Assembly (NCBI GenBank): GCA_030425385.1 | Contig: JAUIAH010000001.1 | Span: forward strand, 620,001 to 684,000 | Direction: 5' to 3' | DNA length: 64,000 nucleotides | Source of the DNA: Verrucomicrobiia bacterium | Lineage (GTDB): Bacteria > Verrucomicrobiota > Verrucomicrobiia > Verrucomicrobiales > DEV007 | Shown: piece by piece, positions 43,523-53,200 of the stretch | How positions within the stretch are numbered: position 1 is the first letter of the stretch | Layout: each line of letters begins with the position of its first letter | Notes under the pieces: generated by a model | What the model was told of the DNA's origin: nothing | Databases searched by the model: none | What the model saw: only the letters and a program-made list of their open reading frames with translations | Translations under genes and position numbers: made by a program

Positions 43523-46500
43523 ATGAAGCCCCACCATCAACAACCTTCTCCTCGACTGAAAGCCGCACGCACGATTGCGGTCACGCTACTGATTTCCCTG
43601 TTGCCCGTTGGATTGGTGCAGGCAGACACGGTTGGCGGCGCGGCCATCGTGGTGACCACGTTGACAGATGAGGACGATGGCCTCCTCGGGGGGAGCTCGG
43701 GAGTCTCCCTCCGCGAAGCGGTGAAATACGCTTCGCCCGGAGCAGACATCACCATCGCGGGCGGCATCGGGCGTTCGATGAACCTGACCTTAGGTGCGCT
43801 CAGAATCGAGCAAGACCTGACCATTGATGCCTCGAGTCTCTCCAAACCGCTTTGGATCGATGCCAATGGCGGGCCTCGAGTCTTCGATATCATCAGCGGG
43901 ACCTGTGTGGTCCTTCGCCACCTGATCATCAGCGGTGGGGATGCTGGAGCGACCAATGGCGGCGGCATCTACACCGATGGCGAGCTCACCTTGGAGGACT
44001 GCACGGTGCGCGATAACACCGCGAATTGCGCTGGCGGAATCACCAATGGGGGCAATCTCACGCTCATTCGGTCCACCTTGTTTGGAAACACCGCGACGGA
44101 TGTGGGCGGCGCGATCTGTAATGGTAACGTCCTCACGATTCGTCAATGCACGTTTAGTGGTAATCATAGTGTCAACCGCGCGGGCGCCATCGCCAACTGG
44201 GGGCCGCTCGACATTCAGCATGCAACGATTGCGAACAACACCGCGGTGAATTTCGAAGGCGGCATCGCAAAGTACGCAGGCACTCTAACCATGGGTTACA
44301 CCATCGTGGCAGGCAATCACGCTTCGTCTACTCCGAATCTCCTTGGGGCCATCGACACTCCCACAGGACCCAATGTGACCAGTGGGGATCCCTTGCTCGC
44401 ACCGCTGGACACCCACGGCGGCATCACCAGCACCATGCCCCCGCTGCGCTATTCTCCGGCCATCAATCCTGCGACGGACTCCGGCGTGACGACCGATCAA
44501 CGTGGCTTCGCCCGCAGCGGCACGCCTGACATTGGCGCTGCGGAATACGGCCCGGTTGTTCAAGTGATTAGTATCAATGATAGCGGCCCAGGAAGTTTGC
44601 GCCATACCGTGGCCATTGCGGCAGCGCAGGGTGGTGTGGTAGAGATTGCACCTCAGTTGGGTGGGCAAACCGTGACGCTAACAAGTGGGCCTATCGCATT
44701 CTCTGGTAAAGAGTCGCTCCTGGTGGACGCATCGGGCTTCTCTAACGGTTTCACGGTGAGCGGCGATGACCAATTTGGCGTCTTTACCATTGCTGAAGAT
44801 TCTAGCGCTATTCTTCATGGATTCACGATCACGGAAGGGCATGCGGCGAGCGGCGGCGGGATCTACAACGCGGGCCAACTCCACCTCATCGGGTCTACCG
44901 TCTGCGGCAATCGAGCCGCAGACGGCGCTTTCAGTGGAGGCTCAGGAGGCGGGATCATGAACTTGAATGACATGACAATCACCGCCTCGACCGTCAGTGA
45001 CAATCAGTCAGGAGAGGGCCCAGATAGTGAAGGCGGCCCATTGGGTGGCTCTGGGGCGGGGATCATGAGTCTTGGCAGGCTGGTCGTGGACCGCTCGACG
45101 ATCGTCAACAACGTCTGCGCACCCGGTGGTCTTGCAGGTGGCCTCTACAAATTCTTTGAAGGCAGCCTAACGGTGACCCATTCGACAATCACGGGAAACC
45201 AGTCTTCCGAGGGTGGGGGTGTCTTTAGCACCGGGGACTTCATTCTTCGCCACTCGATCCTAACCTTTAACCTAGCACCTTCTTTCTCTAACATTGCAGG
45301 ATTCTTCAACTCGGAAGGCACAAACAATGTGACGGATGACGATCCTATCTTGGCTCCGTTGGGGAACTATGGCGGCCCAACGGAGACGATGCCGCCTCTT
45401 TCGGGTTCGCCTAGCATTGATCAAGGCATCGGTTCTCAGGAGTCGATCGACCAGCGCGGCTTCAGTCGTGACGGTGTGCCAGATCTCGGTGCGGTGGAGT
45501 ATAAGCCCTTATCGATGTCGGGCGTTGTCTGGGAAGATTTGGATGCCGATGGTGTGCGCATGGCAAACGATGCCGTCATCGCCGGTGCCCAGATCTTGCT
45601 CTTCAATGCGGAAGGAACGTCGCTGATTGCTTCGGTCATGTCGGCGGCGGATGGTAGTTACTCTGTGAGTGAAGCGGATGGCCTCATTCCCGGAGAACAG
45701 ATCATGGCGCTGAATCTTCCGGCGCTCGACGCCGATGTTCTTTGGACGGCGACGTTGCGGGATGCCGGTTCTGACGAAAGCACCGATAGCGATCTCCTAC
45801 CCTGTGATCTCACGGCAGGGCGGTGCCTGCTTGAGACCATCCAGGTGCCTGCTGGATTTCTCCAATTTGACGCAGGCCTCGCTCGACAGGATCTGGATCG
45901 TGGTAGCATCACCGGCCAGCTCTGGCACGATGTGAATGACGACAGCTTCAGGATTGACGAGCCAGGCTTTGGCAACGGGGCGGTGGAGCTGCTTGCTGGC
46001 GACACCGGTGATCGGGTGGCGATGACATCCACCGACCCTGCGGGAAACTATCAATTTCTAAATCTACTGCCCGGAAACTATCAGGTTCGTTTCCTACTCC
46101 CTCCCGGAATGGACCACTTCACAGGCATCGCGGGTGACAGTGAGGTGTCTTTCTACGGCTATTCCTTGATTCATCCGGTCGCTCCTGGGGGGGCTGTTAG
46201 TGTGAGTGCGGGCGTGACGGATCAACCGCCCGTCCTTGCTCAGCAGCCCGCGAACGACACCGCCTTGCGCACCGCGCCGGAGACGGCTCAGGGCCTGCGA
46301 CTGCATCGAGACGCCGCCACAGGAGAAACGACCTTGCGCTGGACGATCTTACCACTGATGCGCAATTCCGATGGGAAGAACTTCTTCCCAAGGCAATGGG
46401 TCGAAACGAGCCGCGACCTTGTTCATTGGGAACACACTGGCATTGTCCTTTCTGCCACGACCAGTGGGCAGGCTCGCGAAGAGCGGGTTCCTGTTCAGCT

Positions 46501-46567
46501 CGATCCATCGCAGCCCACCTTTCTACGCATCCGCGTTGCCTCACCTACAGATCCTACATTCGACTAA
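43523..46567 (+). CDS. exported Pmp-like beta-helix protein with SdrD-B modules
   Basis: A 1014-residue surface protein. Signal peptide at about 10-38 (AARTIAVTLLISLLPVGLVQA minus its first residue). Two right-handed beta-helix blocks follow (about 45-350 and 355-670) built of repeats with GG[AI] and T-x-x-x-N patterns such as NTANCAGGITNGGNLTLIRS and NTATDVGGAICNGN, like chlamydial polymorphic membrane proteins. Each block ends in QRGF ... GTPDIGAAEY or similar. Two SdrD-B-type modules come next (GVVWEDLDADGVRMANDAVI; GQLWHDVNDDSFRIDEPGF). The C-terminus has SRDLVHW ... FLRIRV, a module shared with other exported proteins here. First gene of the Hcp-containing operon; 20 bases separate it from the next. 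Likely an adhesin or surface polymer-binding protein. Confidence 0.87.
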   Translation: MKPHHQQPSPRLKAARTIAVTLLISLLPVGLVQADTVGGAAIVVTTLTDEDDGLLGGSSGVSLREAVKYASPGADITIAGGIGRSMNLTLGALRIEQDLTIDASSLSKPLWIDANGGPRVFDIISGTCVVLRHLIISGGDAGATNGGGIYTDGELTLEDCTVRDNTANCAGGITNGGNLTLIRSTLFGNTATDVGGAICNGNVLTIRQCTFSGNHSVNRAGAIANWGPLDIQHATIANNTAVNFEGGIAKYAGTLTMGYTIVAGNHASSTPNLLGAIDTPTGPNVTSGDPLLAPLDTHGGITSTMPPLRYSPAINPATDSGVTTDQRGFARSGTPDIGAAEYGPVVQVISINDSGPGSLRHTVAIAAAQGGVVEIAPQLGGQTVTLTSGPIAFSGKESLLVDASGFSNGFTVSGDDQFGVFTIAEDSSAILHGFTITEGHAASGGGIYNAGQLHLIGSTVCGNRAADGAFSGGSGGGIMNLNDMTITASTVSDNQSGEGPDSEGGPLGGSGAGIMSLGRLVVDRSTIVNNVCAPGGLAGGLYKFFEGSLTVTHSTITGNQSSEGGGVFSTGDFILRHSILTFNLAPSFSNIAGFFNSEGTNNVTDDDPILAPLGNYGGPTETMPPLSGSPSIDQGIGSQESIDQRGFSRDGVPDLGAVEYKPLSMSGVVWEDLDADGVRMANDAVIAGAQILLFNAEGTSLIASVMSAADGSYSVSEADGLIPGEQIMALNLPALDADVLWTATLRDAGSDESTDSDLLPCDLTAGRCLLETIQVPAGFLQFDAGLARQDLDRGSITGQLWHDVNDDSFRIDEPGFGNGAVELLAGDTGDRVAMTSTDPAGNYQFLNLLPGNYQVRFLLPPGMDHFTGIAGDSEVSFYGYSLIHPVAPGGAVSVSAGVTDQPPVLAQQPANDTALRTAPETAQGLRLHRDAATGETTLRWTILPLMRNSDGKNFFPRQWVETSRDLVHWEHTGIVLSATTSGQAREERVPVQLDPSQPTFLRIRVASPTDPTFD

Positions 46568-46587
46568 TAAACTGACAGACCATCACC

Positions 46588-47136
46588 ATGAAAACCAACT
46601 ATCATTCAAGTCTCCTAACGCTTGTCATTGCCTTTGTTCTTTCCTGCTTTGCTCACCAGGCTTCTGGTGCCTTAGACATCTTCCTTAAGATTGAAGGACC
46701 TGAAATCGAGGGTGAATCCACGGATGCCACGCATACGAAAGAGATTGAGGTGTTGGCGTGGAGTTGGGGAGCTTCACAGTCAGGCTCGACGCATCTGGGA
46801 GGAGGCGGTGGCGGCGGCAAGGCAAACTTCCAAGATATCAGTATCACCAAGTGGCTCGATAAGTCTTCCGTGACATTACTAAAGGTGTTGACGGAGGGTG
46901 CTCACATTGACAAAGCGACCCTGACCGTCCGCAAGCCTGGTGGTGCGAATGTTCTCGTCATGGTGATGGAGAATATCATTGTTAGTAGTTTGTCTACTGG
47001 GGGCAGTGGCGGGGAAGATCGTCTGACGGAGAATGTGACCCTAAACTTCTCGAAGTTCACCATCACCTACTTCCCTGAGGATGATTCGACTGATCCTACG
47101 TTCAAATGGGACATCGCTGAGAACGAAACCTTCTAG
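46588..47136 (+). CDS. Hcp-like protein (type VI tube family) with Sec signal peptide
   Basis: A 182-residue member of the Hcp family, which forms hexameric rings stacked into the type VI secretion tube. The mature part has all the family blocks: ALDIFLKIEG, EVLAWSWGASQSGSTHLGGG, DISITKWLDKSSVTLLKVL, KATLTVRKPG and STGGSGGEDRLTENVTLNFS. Canonical Hcp begins directly at ALDIFLKI; here an extra 28 residues (LLTLVIAFVLSCFAHQASG) form a signal peptide, and no ATG or GTG sits next to the Hcp start, so the extension is real. A Sec-exported Hcp cannot be loaded in the cytoplasm into a type VI apparatus. It lies between the beta-helix protein (20 bases) and a second, larger Hcp gene (18 bases). Confidence 0.9.
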   Translation: MKTNYHSSLLTLVIAFVLSCFAHQASGALDIFLKIEGPEIEGESTDATHTKEIEVLAWSWGASQSGSTHLGGGGGGGKANFQDISITKWLDKSSVTLLKVLTEGAHIDKATLTVRKPGGANVLVMVMENIIVSSLSTGGSGGEDRLTENVTLNFSKFTITYFPEDDSTDPTFKWDIAENETF

Positions 47137-47154
47137 GATACCTAACCGAACACG

Positions 47155-50121
47155 ATGTCCACGATGATCTGCTGCATACGGCTCGCCTTGATCTGGGTGG
47201 TGGCACTGACCGCCACCACAGCCCAGGCAGAGACGCGCTTCTGGGTAAAGATCGAGGGGGAGGCCACTGCTGGCGAGGCCGACACGAAAGAGCGCGATGG
47301 ATGGATAGAGGGACTTGCCTGGAGTTGGGGCGGTAGTCAATCCGGCACCACCCATTTCGGTAGTGGTGGAGGAGCGGGTAAGGCTGCTATCCAAGACCTC
47401 TCCTTTGTCAAATACACGGATCGGACAACACCTGCCCTCATGCGTGGGCTCGTGACCGGGCAGGTCTTTCCCACCGTCTGGCTCGATGCGGAAGTCGGCG
47501 AGCATATCGTCGAGCGCTACGCGATGCGCAATGCTAGGGTGACTTCCCACAGTCTGGGAGGCTCAGGCGGTGAGGATCGTTTCACGGAGAATATCTCGTT
47601 CTCGTTTACCAAGATTGAGCGTGGCTACTTGCTGCGCGATCCAAGTGGAAGGAAACCTGTTTTCCAAGGGAGCACGAGTTACGATCTTCAAAAGAACAAG
47701 ACGGAAACCTCTGGCAAATTGCCCGTGCTTGAAGACAAAGACCGCGATGGCACTGACAATATTGCAGACGTCGATCAAGACAACAACGGCCGGGAAGATC
47801 AATTGGAGGGCATGCCCATTCCTCCCACGCCCAGCCTGGCCGGGATCACTGGGTTCGCTTGGCTTGATCTCGATGCCAATGGCGTGCGTGATGCTGTGGA
47901 GCCTCCTGCCATTCAGACACGAGCAGAACTTTATGCGGCGGGAAATGCCACGCCCATTCAGTCCCACACGGTGAGCGAACAGACGGGAAGTTACGCCTTC
48001 CTTGAACTGCCCCCTGGCGACTATCAAGTGCGCTTCATTCCCGATGTGGGCTTCCAGTTCGGCCCACAACAGGCGGATAGCAGTCCCGATCCAAGCACGG
48101 GATTCAGCATGGCCACGACGATCGCCGCAGGGAACAATGTCAGTCTTAATGCAGCCATCTTGTCCGATGGGGATGCCTACTCGGCCTTCACGTTCGATGG
48201 CTTTGATGACCCTGACGAAACGCTTATCCTGAGCGGCGAAAGTGCGTTCATCGACGATGCTGGGAGCAGCACACCGATTCTCCAGCTCACTCCCAACTTT
48301 CCACAACGCCGAGGCAGTGCCTTCACGGACGATACCGTGGTGGCTTCTTCCTTCTCCACGCATTTCCAGTTCCGCATGCGCGGCTTCTTTCTTCAAGGAG
48401 ACGGCTTCGCTTTCGTGGTCAATGATTACAATGGATCGGATCACGAAGACCCGCGCCTTCTTGGCAGTGGCGGTTCGCAACTCGGCTATGGTGGCATTCC
48501 TAACAGCTTCGCCGTGGAGTTCGATACCCTTGCAAACGGCTCGCCTGACCCGAACGGCATTCACGTAGGCATCCTGGAGAACGGCGTCACAGACAATGAT
48601 GCTGCGGCTACCATGACAACTACAAGCTTTGGCCGAATCAATGATGGTACGCTTTGGAATGCTTGGATCGATTACGACGGCACAGATCTTGAGGTCTACG
48701 TGAGCGCATCGCCTAGCAAACCCGCCACACCGCTCGTTTCCAAAGCCATCGACTACACCCAACATCTCACCACACGCAAGGCCCGTGTTGGCTTCACCGC
48801 CGCCACGTTCTCCGCCACACAGGCGCACGAAATTCTCTACTGGAGCTACCAGGGCGGGCAAGACAACGCGCTCCGCATCGATGGCACAACTTCGCAGGCC
48901 GAACTCGATGCCGTGGTGAAAGCGCCAGGGAACCTGGAGATCGAGAATGACACCCGTCCCATCATCGCGATGGCCAATTTGGAGACGGTCTGTGGCGATC
49001 TTATCATTCGCAACAACGGAAACCTCCAGACGATCAACCTCCCCAACCTTATCGAAGTTGTCGGCGATGTGATCATCGAAGGTAATCATTCTCTTGATCA
49101 AGTGGAGCTGCCCAAGCTCCGCAAGGTCACTGGCAATGTGCGTATCGCGACACAGGCTGCAGTCACGACAGATCTAGCAAACGTGCAGAGCGAGGACCTT
49201 GCTATCGTTGGTGTGGCGCTCCAGACGGTCACTGGAACGACCGGTTTTGGTGAGACCAAGGTCGAGATCGATGATGAAGCCGCCAACATGGCCCTGACCA
49301 TTCCCGAGGGTGCCTTCACCGTTCCGGAGGTCTTTGAGGTCCAGCAACTCGATCCCGCTGGTCTGCAGGAGTTCGAAGCAAGCGCCTTTGGCGCCGGCGG
49401 AACACCCCTGAACCTCGCCCCTGTCCTTGGCTTCGAGTACAGCTTTGCCGGCGGCGGGCTCACCTTAAACCGCGAAGTGGAAGTGCGCTTTGAGATCGAC
49501 TTGGGGGAACTGTCGCTGGAACAACGTGACGATCTCCTCACCGCCTTCGATAGTGGCATGCTCACCGTCTTCGGTTCGCGAGGCGAAGATGATCCGATCG
49601 AAGTCTTTGCGGTCTGCAACACGCTCGCCTTCGGCGTCTGGGAGAATTGCGCCCAAGGCCGCGCTCTCGATGCCAGTGGCAATGTGGTCTCAAGCGAACT
49701 CGCCAGTGTGCTAGAATTCACGGTCTTTGCCCGCCATTTCTCTACCTATGGCGTGACGATCATTGATGAGGTTGAGGTGCTCCAATCCACTCTCGATGCA
49801 GCCGCGCAGAAAGTTTGGGATAGCCTTACACTAGCGCCTACATTATCCGAAGATGGCTTCGATGCACTCATCGATCCCATAGAGACACGCACACTGACAT
49901 GGACCTCACAGGGCATCGCTACGACTGTTGATGCCCTCCAACTGCATCCCACCTACAGCGTGGAGTTCAGCACAGACCTCACGACCTGGACGCCAATCGA
50001 TGACGCGATCATTCCCCAGGCCTTCCAGACTGATGCCGAGGATGCGCGTTCCATCACCGTGCCGGTAGAAGACAGCGGTCGTGAACGGACGTTCTTCCGG
50101 GTCGTCATGGCAGCACCTTAG
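47155..50121 (+). CDS. exported multi-domain protein: Hcp domain, SdrD-B, lectin-like and receptor-L-like modules
   Basis: 988 residues. Signal peptide to about 25 (LALIWVVALTATTAQA). Residues 27-165 are an Hcp domain (FWVKIEGEATAG, LAWSWGGSQSGTTHFGSGGG, DLSFVKYTDRTTPALMRG, LGGSGGEDRFTENISFSF). Then an Asp-rich calcium-type linker (DKDRDGTDNIADVDQDNNG), an SdrD-B module (GFAWLDLDANGVRDAVEPP), an L-type-lectin-like domain at about 375-565 (HFQFRMRGFFLQGDGFAFVV, FAVEFDTLANGS), a receptor-L-like repeat (NLETVCGDLIIRNNGNLQTI, VVGDVIIEGNHSL), a beta-sandwich region and a C-terminal module with STDLTTW ... FFRVVM. Each part suggests ligand or carbohydrate binding on the surface, with the Hcp domain as ring-forming unit. 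Last gene of the operon. Confidence 0.9.
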   Translation: MSTMICCIRLALIWVVALTATTAQAETRFWVKIEGEATAGEADTKERDGWIEGLAWSWGGSQSGTTHFGSGGGAGKAAIQDLSFVKYTDRTTPALMRGLVTGQVFPTVWLDAEVGEHIVERYAMRNARVTSHSLGGSGGEDRFTENISFSFTKIERGYLLRDPSGRKPVFQGSTSYDLQKNKTETSGKLPVLEDKDRDGTDNIADVDQDNNGREDQLEGMPIPPTPSLAGITGFAWLDLDANGVRDAVEPPAIQTRAELYAAGNATPIQSHTVSEQTGSYAFLELPPGDYQVRFIPDVGFQFGPQQADSSPDPSTGFSMATTIAAGNNVSLNAAILSDGDAYSAFTFDGFDDPDETLILSGESAFIDDAGSSTPILQLTPNFPQRRGSAFTDDTVVASSFSTHFQFRMRGFFLQGDGFAFVVNDYNGSDHEDPRLLGSGGSQLGYGGIPNSFAVEFDTLANGSPDPNGIHVGILENGVTDNDAAATMTTTSFGRINDGTLWNAWIDYDGTDLEVYVSASPSKPATPLVSKAIDYTQHLTTRKARVGFTAATFSATQAHEILYWSYQGGQDNALRIDGTTSQAELDAVVKAPGNLEIENDTRPIIAMANLETVCGDLIIRNNGNLQTINLPNLIEVVGDVIIEGNHSLDQVELPKLRKVTGNVRIATQAAVTTDLANVQSEDLAIVGVALQTVTGTTGFGETKVEIDDEAANMALTIPEGAFTVPEVFEVQQLDPAGLQEFEASAFGAGGTPLNLAPVLGFEYSFAGGGLTLNREVEVRFEIDLGELSLEQRDDLLTAFDSGMLTVFGSRGEDDPIEVFAVCNTLAFGVWENCAQGRALDASGNVVSSELASVLEFTVFARHFSTYGVTIIDEVEVLQSTLDAAAQKVWDSLTLAPTLSEDGFDALIDPIETRTLTWTSQGIATTVDALQLHPTYSVEFSTDLTTWTPIDDAIIPQAFQTDAEDARSITVPVEDSGRERTFFRVVMAAP

Positions 50122-50170
50122 CCAGCTCGCATGCCTCCCCGCCAGTCCCCTAACACTGGAGCGAGCCGGC
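50121..50170. terminator. inverted repeat between convergent genes
   Basis: GCCAGCTCGC (50121-50130) can pair with GCGAGCCGGC (50161-50170) with one mismatch, and a small hairpin GTTGC-AAA-GCAAC follows at 50185-50197. They fill the 128-base gap between the convergent Hcp-fusion and RHS genes and may serve as a shared terminator, although no T-run follows. Confidence 0.35.
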
Positions 50171-50249
50171 ACATAGCTACTCGTGTTGCAAAGCAACAGC
50201 GTGCCAGAGAAATGACGGTGGGGAAGCTAGTAATGAAATAGTCCTAACA

Positions 50250-53200
50250 TCAACGTAGCATGCCCGGCACGCATGCAGCACCGCCCCCGCCACCGTTGCC
50301 TGAGGATAGCGCTTCGGCGATGCCCTTGAAACAGTCGTCAATCGTTTCCCCGAGTTCCAAGCCGTTCTCGATGGCCCGTTCGGCCACCTGCTTGACCACT
50401 TCACCGTATTCGGCTGCCACACTGTTGCCCGTAGGGTCCTTCTGGCTGATCGGATTGTTGGCTGCGTAGCGGTAGAGGTTGAGATCACCTCCCTCGAAGC
50501 CGATGGGATCTTCGGAGAGGAAGCGGCCAATGTTAGGGTCCATCCAGCGTGCGCGGTTGTAGTAGAAGCCGGTCGCTTCATCAAACAAACGCCCTGCGAA
50601 GCGCAAGTCGCCGGCGTCTCCCGCAGCGGTTTCGGTCAGTGCCACGGTTTGCCCAAAGGCGTCGTAGTCAATGGTAGCGATTTGGTTGCCAGAGATGTCG
50701 GTCACGGAACGCACAGATCCTAGGTGATCGGTGTGCAACCAGCGCAAGCCTTTGCCTTCGCGCCACTCCGCGATGAATTGGTCGGCGTTGTCTCCTGGCA
50801 CATAGTAGAAGATCCGTGAGGGCTCCGCGCCAGCACCGGTGAATTCGCAAAGGGGCATGTCGTCCCTACCATAGAGCGTCCATGCGGTGGTGCCGCCGTC
50901 CTCGGTTCGGCCGATCATGAGATCGCGGTAGTCGTAATGATAGACAACCGTCTTCGTGGCGGATGCTCCGATGCTGGGGCGAAGCACGACTTTGGTGAGC
51001 CGATTGCGGTGGTCCCAGGCGAGGTCCATGATTTCACCAGTGCCCTTGTCCCGTCGCTGGGTGAGGTTGCCTTCGAGATCGTATTCGTATTCATGAGTGG
51101 TGGTTTCGGACAGGCGATTGCCGGTGCTGGTGATGTCGCCGCTCAAGGCACGATTACCGTTGAGATCATAGGCATAGCTTTCGTTGGCACGGGTCGAATT
51201 GGTCACATTGGTGACTTGGCCGTGACTGTCATAGCCATAACTCGCAAGATTAGCCCCGTCATCAGCCGTGGCCAAACCTCGTCGAGCGTTGCGTGTCAAT
51301 GTGAGGGTGCCGCGAGAAACGTAGGGAGTTCCGGTCCCATCCTTGTGTGTGATGACCAGAGGAAGGCCATCAAGATCCACGTCAACAGTCGTCGTGCCCA
51401 CCAGGTTGTCATTGGTGATGGTGGTGAACTCATCATAGCGGGTGTAGACGCGCGATTGACTACTATAGTTGCGATGGATGTCGAATCGGGCATCTTGATC
51501 GCTTCCGGGTGCGTTGAGTTGCACGATCCCGACATTGCCCGAGTGGTCCCGAGTATAGCGATACAAGTCAGTGGCACCGAGGCGCACTCGTCTGACCTGA
51601 TCGAGGTCTTCGTAAACGTAGTGGATTGATCGTTGAGCCCCTTCTGGAAACGTCATGTGGAAGGTGGTGATCTCTGGGGTGGCCACACGAGAGAAACTGT
51701 ATTCCAGGTCGCCATCCGTGACGCTACTGAGTACTTGATTGCGACTGTATTCAAAGGTCATTTCGTGAATGACCGCGTCATCGCTGGGATCGTGCCAACG
51801 CTCGGTCGTCATCCGATTCTGGTCGTCGTAGACAAAGGTGCGCTTGCGACCATTCCGATCGATCGTGGAAAGGCGATTGCCTGAAAGATCGTAAGTGTGC
51901 GTTGTCATGTTTCCGTTAGGATCAGTTTCTGTCACCACTTTGTTTCCAGCGTTGTAGCTTGTCGTTGTGGTATTGCCGGTTGGGTCCGTTACGGAGGTGC
52001 GGTTGTCGTCGGCGTCATAGCCGTAAACCGCTGTCGCGGTGCCGATGGTTTCCTGCGTGAGGTTGCCGCGGCTATCGAAGGTGTGATCGGTGACCAGGCC
52101 AGCGGGATCAGTGATAGTCTTCACCTTGTCTGCCAAGTAGGTCACTTGGGTCTCGTTGCCAAAGGCGTCTTCACGCGTGGTCAGACGATGCTTGGCATCG
52201 TAGCTGAAGGTTGTCGTGCCGCCATCAGGCATGGCGAGCGAAGCGATGAGACCGCTGGAGTGGTAGGTGGCGGCAATGGTGGTGCCATCAAATAAAGTGA
52301 TAGCGTTCAGCTGTTCAAATGGATCATTGCTGTAGTCGTAGAACCATTCTCTCCCAGTGGCATCCATGTAGGTAGCCGTTTGGCCTGCATTGTTGTGAGT
52401 GAAATACCGTTTCACCGTGTTGCTGAATTTCCGCTCTATCAGTTTCCCAACTTCGCTGTAAGTCATTTCCTCCGTTCTCAGTGAGGGAAACGTGTGCAAG
52501 GTCACCTGGTTCGCCTCATTGTAGGTCATTTCTGTTGCGCGCCCACTTGGGGGCTGGATCTTGGTCTGGTTGCCTCGGGTGTCGTAAGTGTAAGTGGTGA
52601 CATGGCCCTTGGCATCGGTCACAGACGTCTCCAAATCGGGGTTCGTTGGGTCTTCATAGGCGCGCATGATGACGCCGCCATTGGGAAGCTCCTCCTGGAG
52701 GAGGTTGCCGCGCGCGTCGTAGCGCAGGGTGGTCACGTTTCCCCGATAGTCACTGACAGAGCCGCTGAATCCGTTCAGATCCCAGGTCTGTTCGCTTCGA
52801 TTGCCGTTCTCATCGATGATGGCGGCCAGACGGCCTTCGGCGTCGTACTCATAGCGCACCCCTTTACGCCCGAGGGGATCGGTGATCTCTTTGAGGTAGT
52901 GTGCGGGATCGTCGTAATAGCGGAAGGTGGTGGTTGTCGACGTTGGATCTGTCACACTGACAAGGTCCCCATTGGCGTCGTAGCCATACTGCCAGGAAGC
53001 GCCATCGGGCGAGTTGATGGTCGTGATGCGGCCAAGGGTGTCGCGCGTGAAGGTCACTTCGGCACCGGAACTGTGCCGGATGCCGGTTTCTGAGAAGAGC
53101 AGTTGGTTTCCAGCTTCATCGGTCACTCCTAGGAGACCTTCTGTTTCATGATAGGCATACTCGGTCCCATCCTTGGTCGTGAGGATGAATTCGTCAGGAT

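Noticed and set aside
47563-49101. 512-codon minus-strand open frame opposite the Hcp fusion
   Set aside because: Shadow of a coding region with biased third positions; no signal, motif or protein-like organisation.
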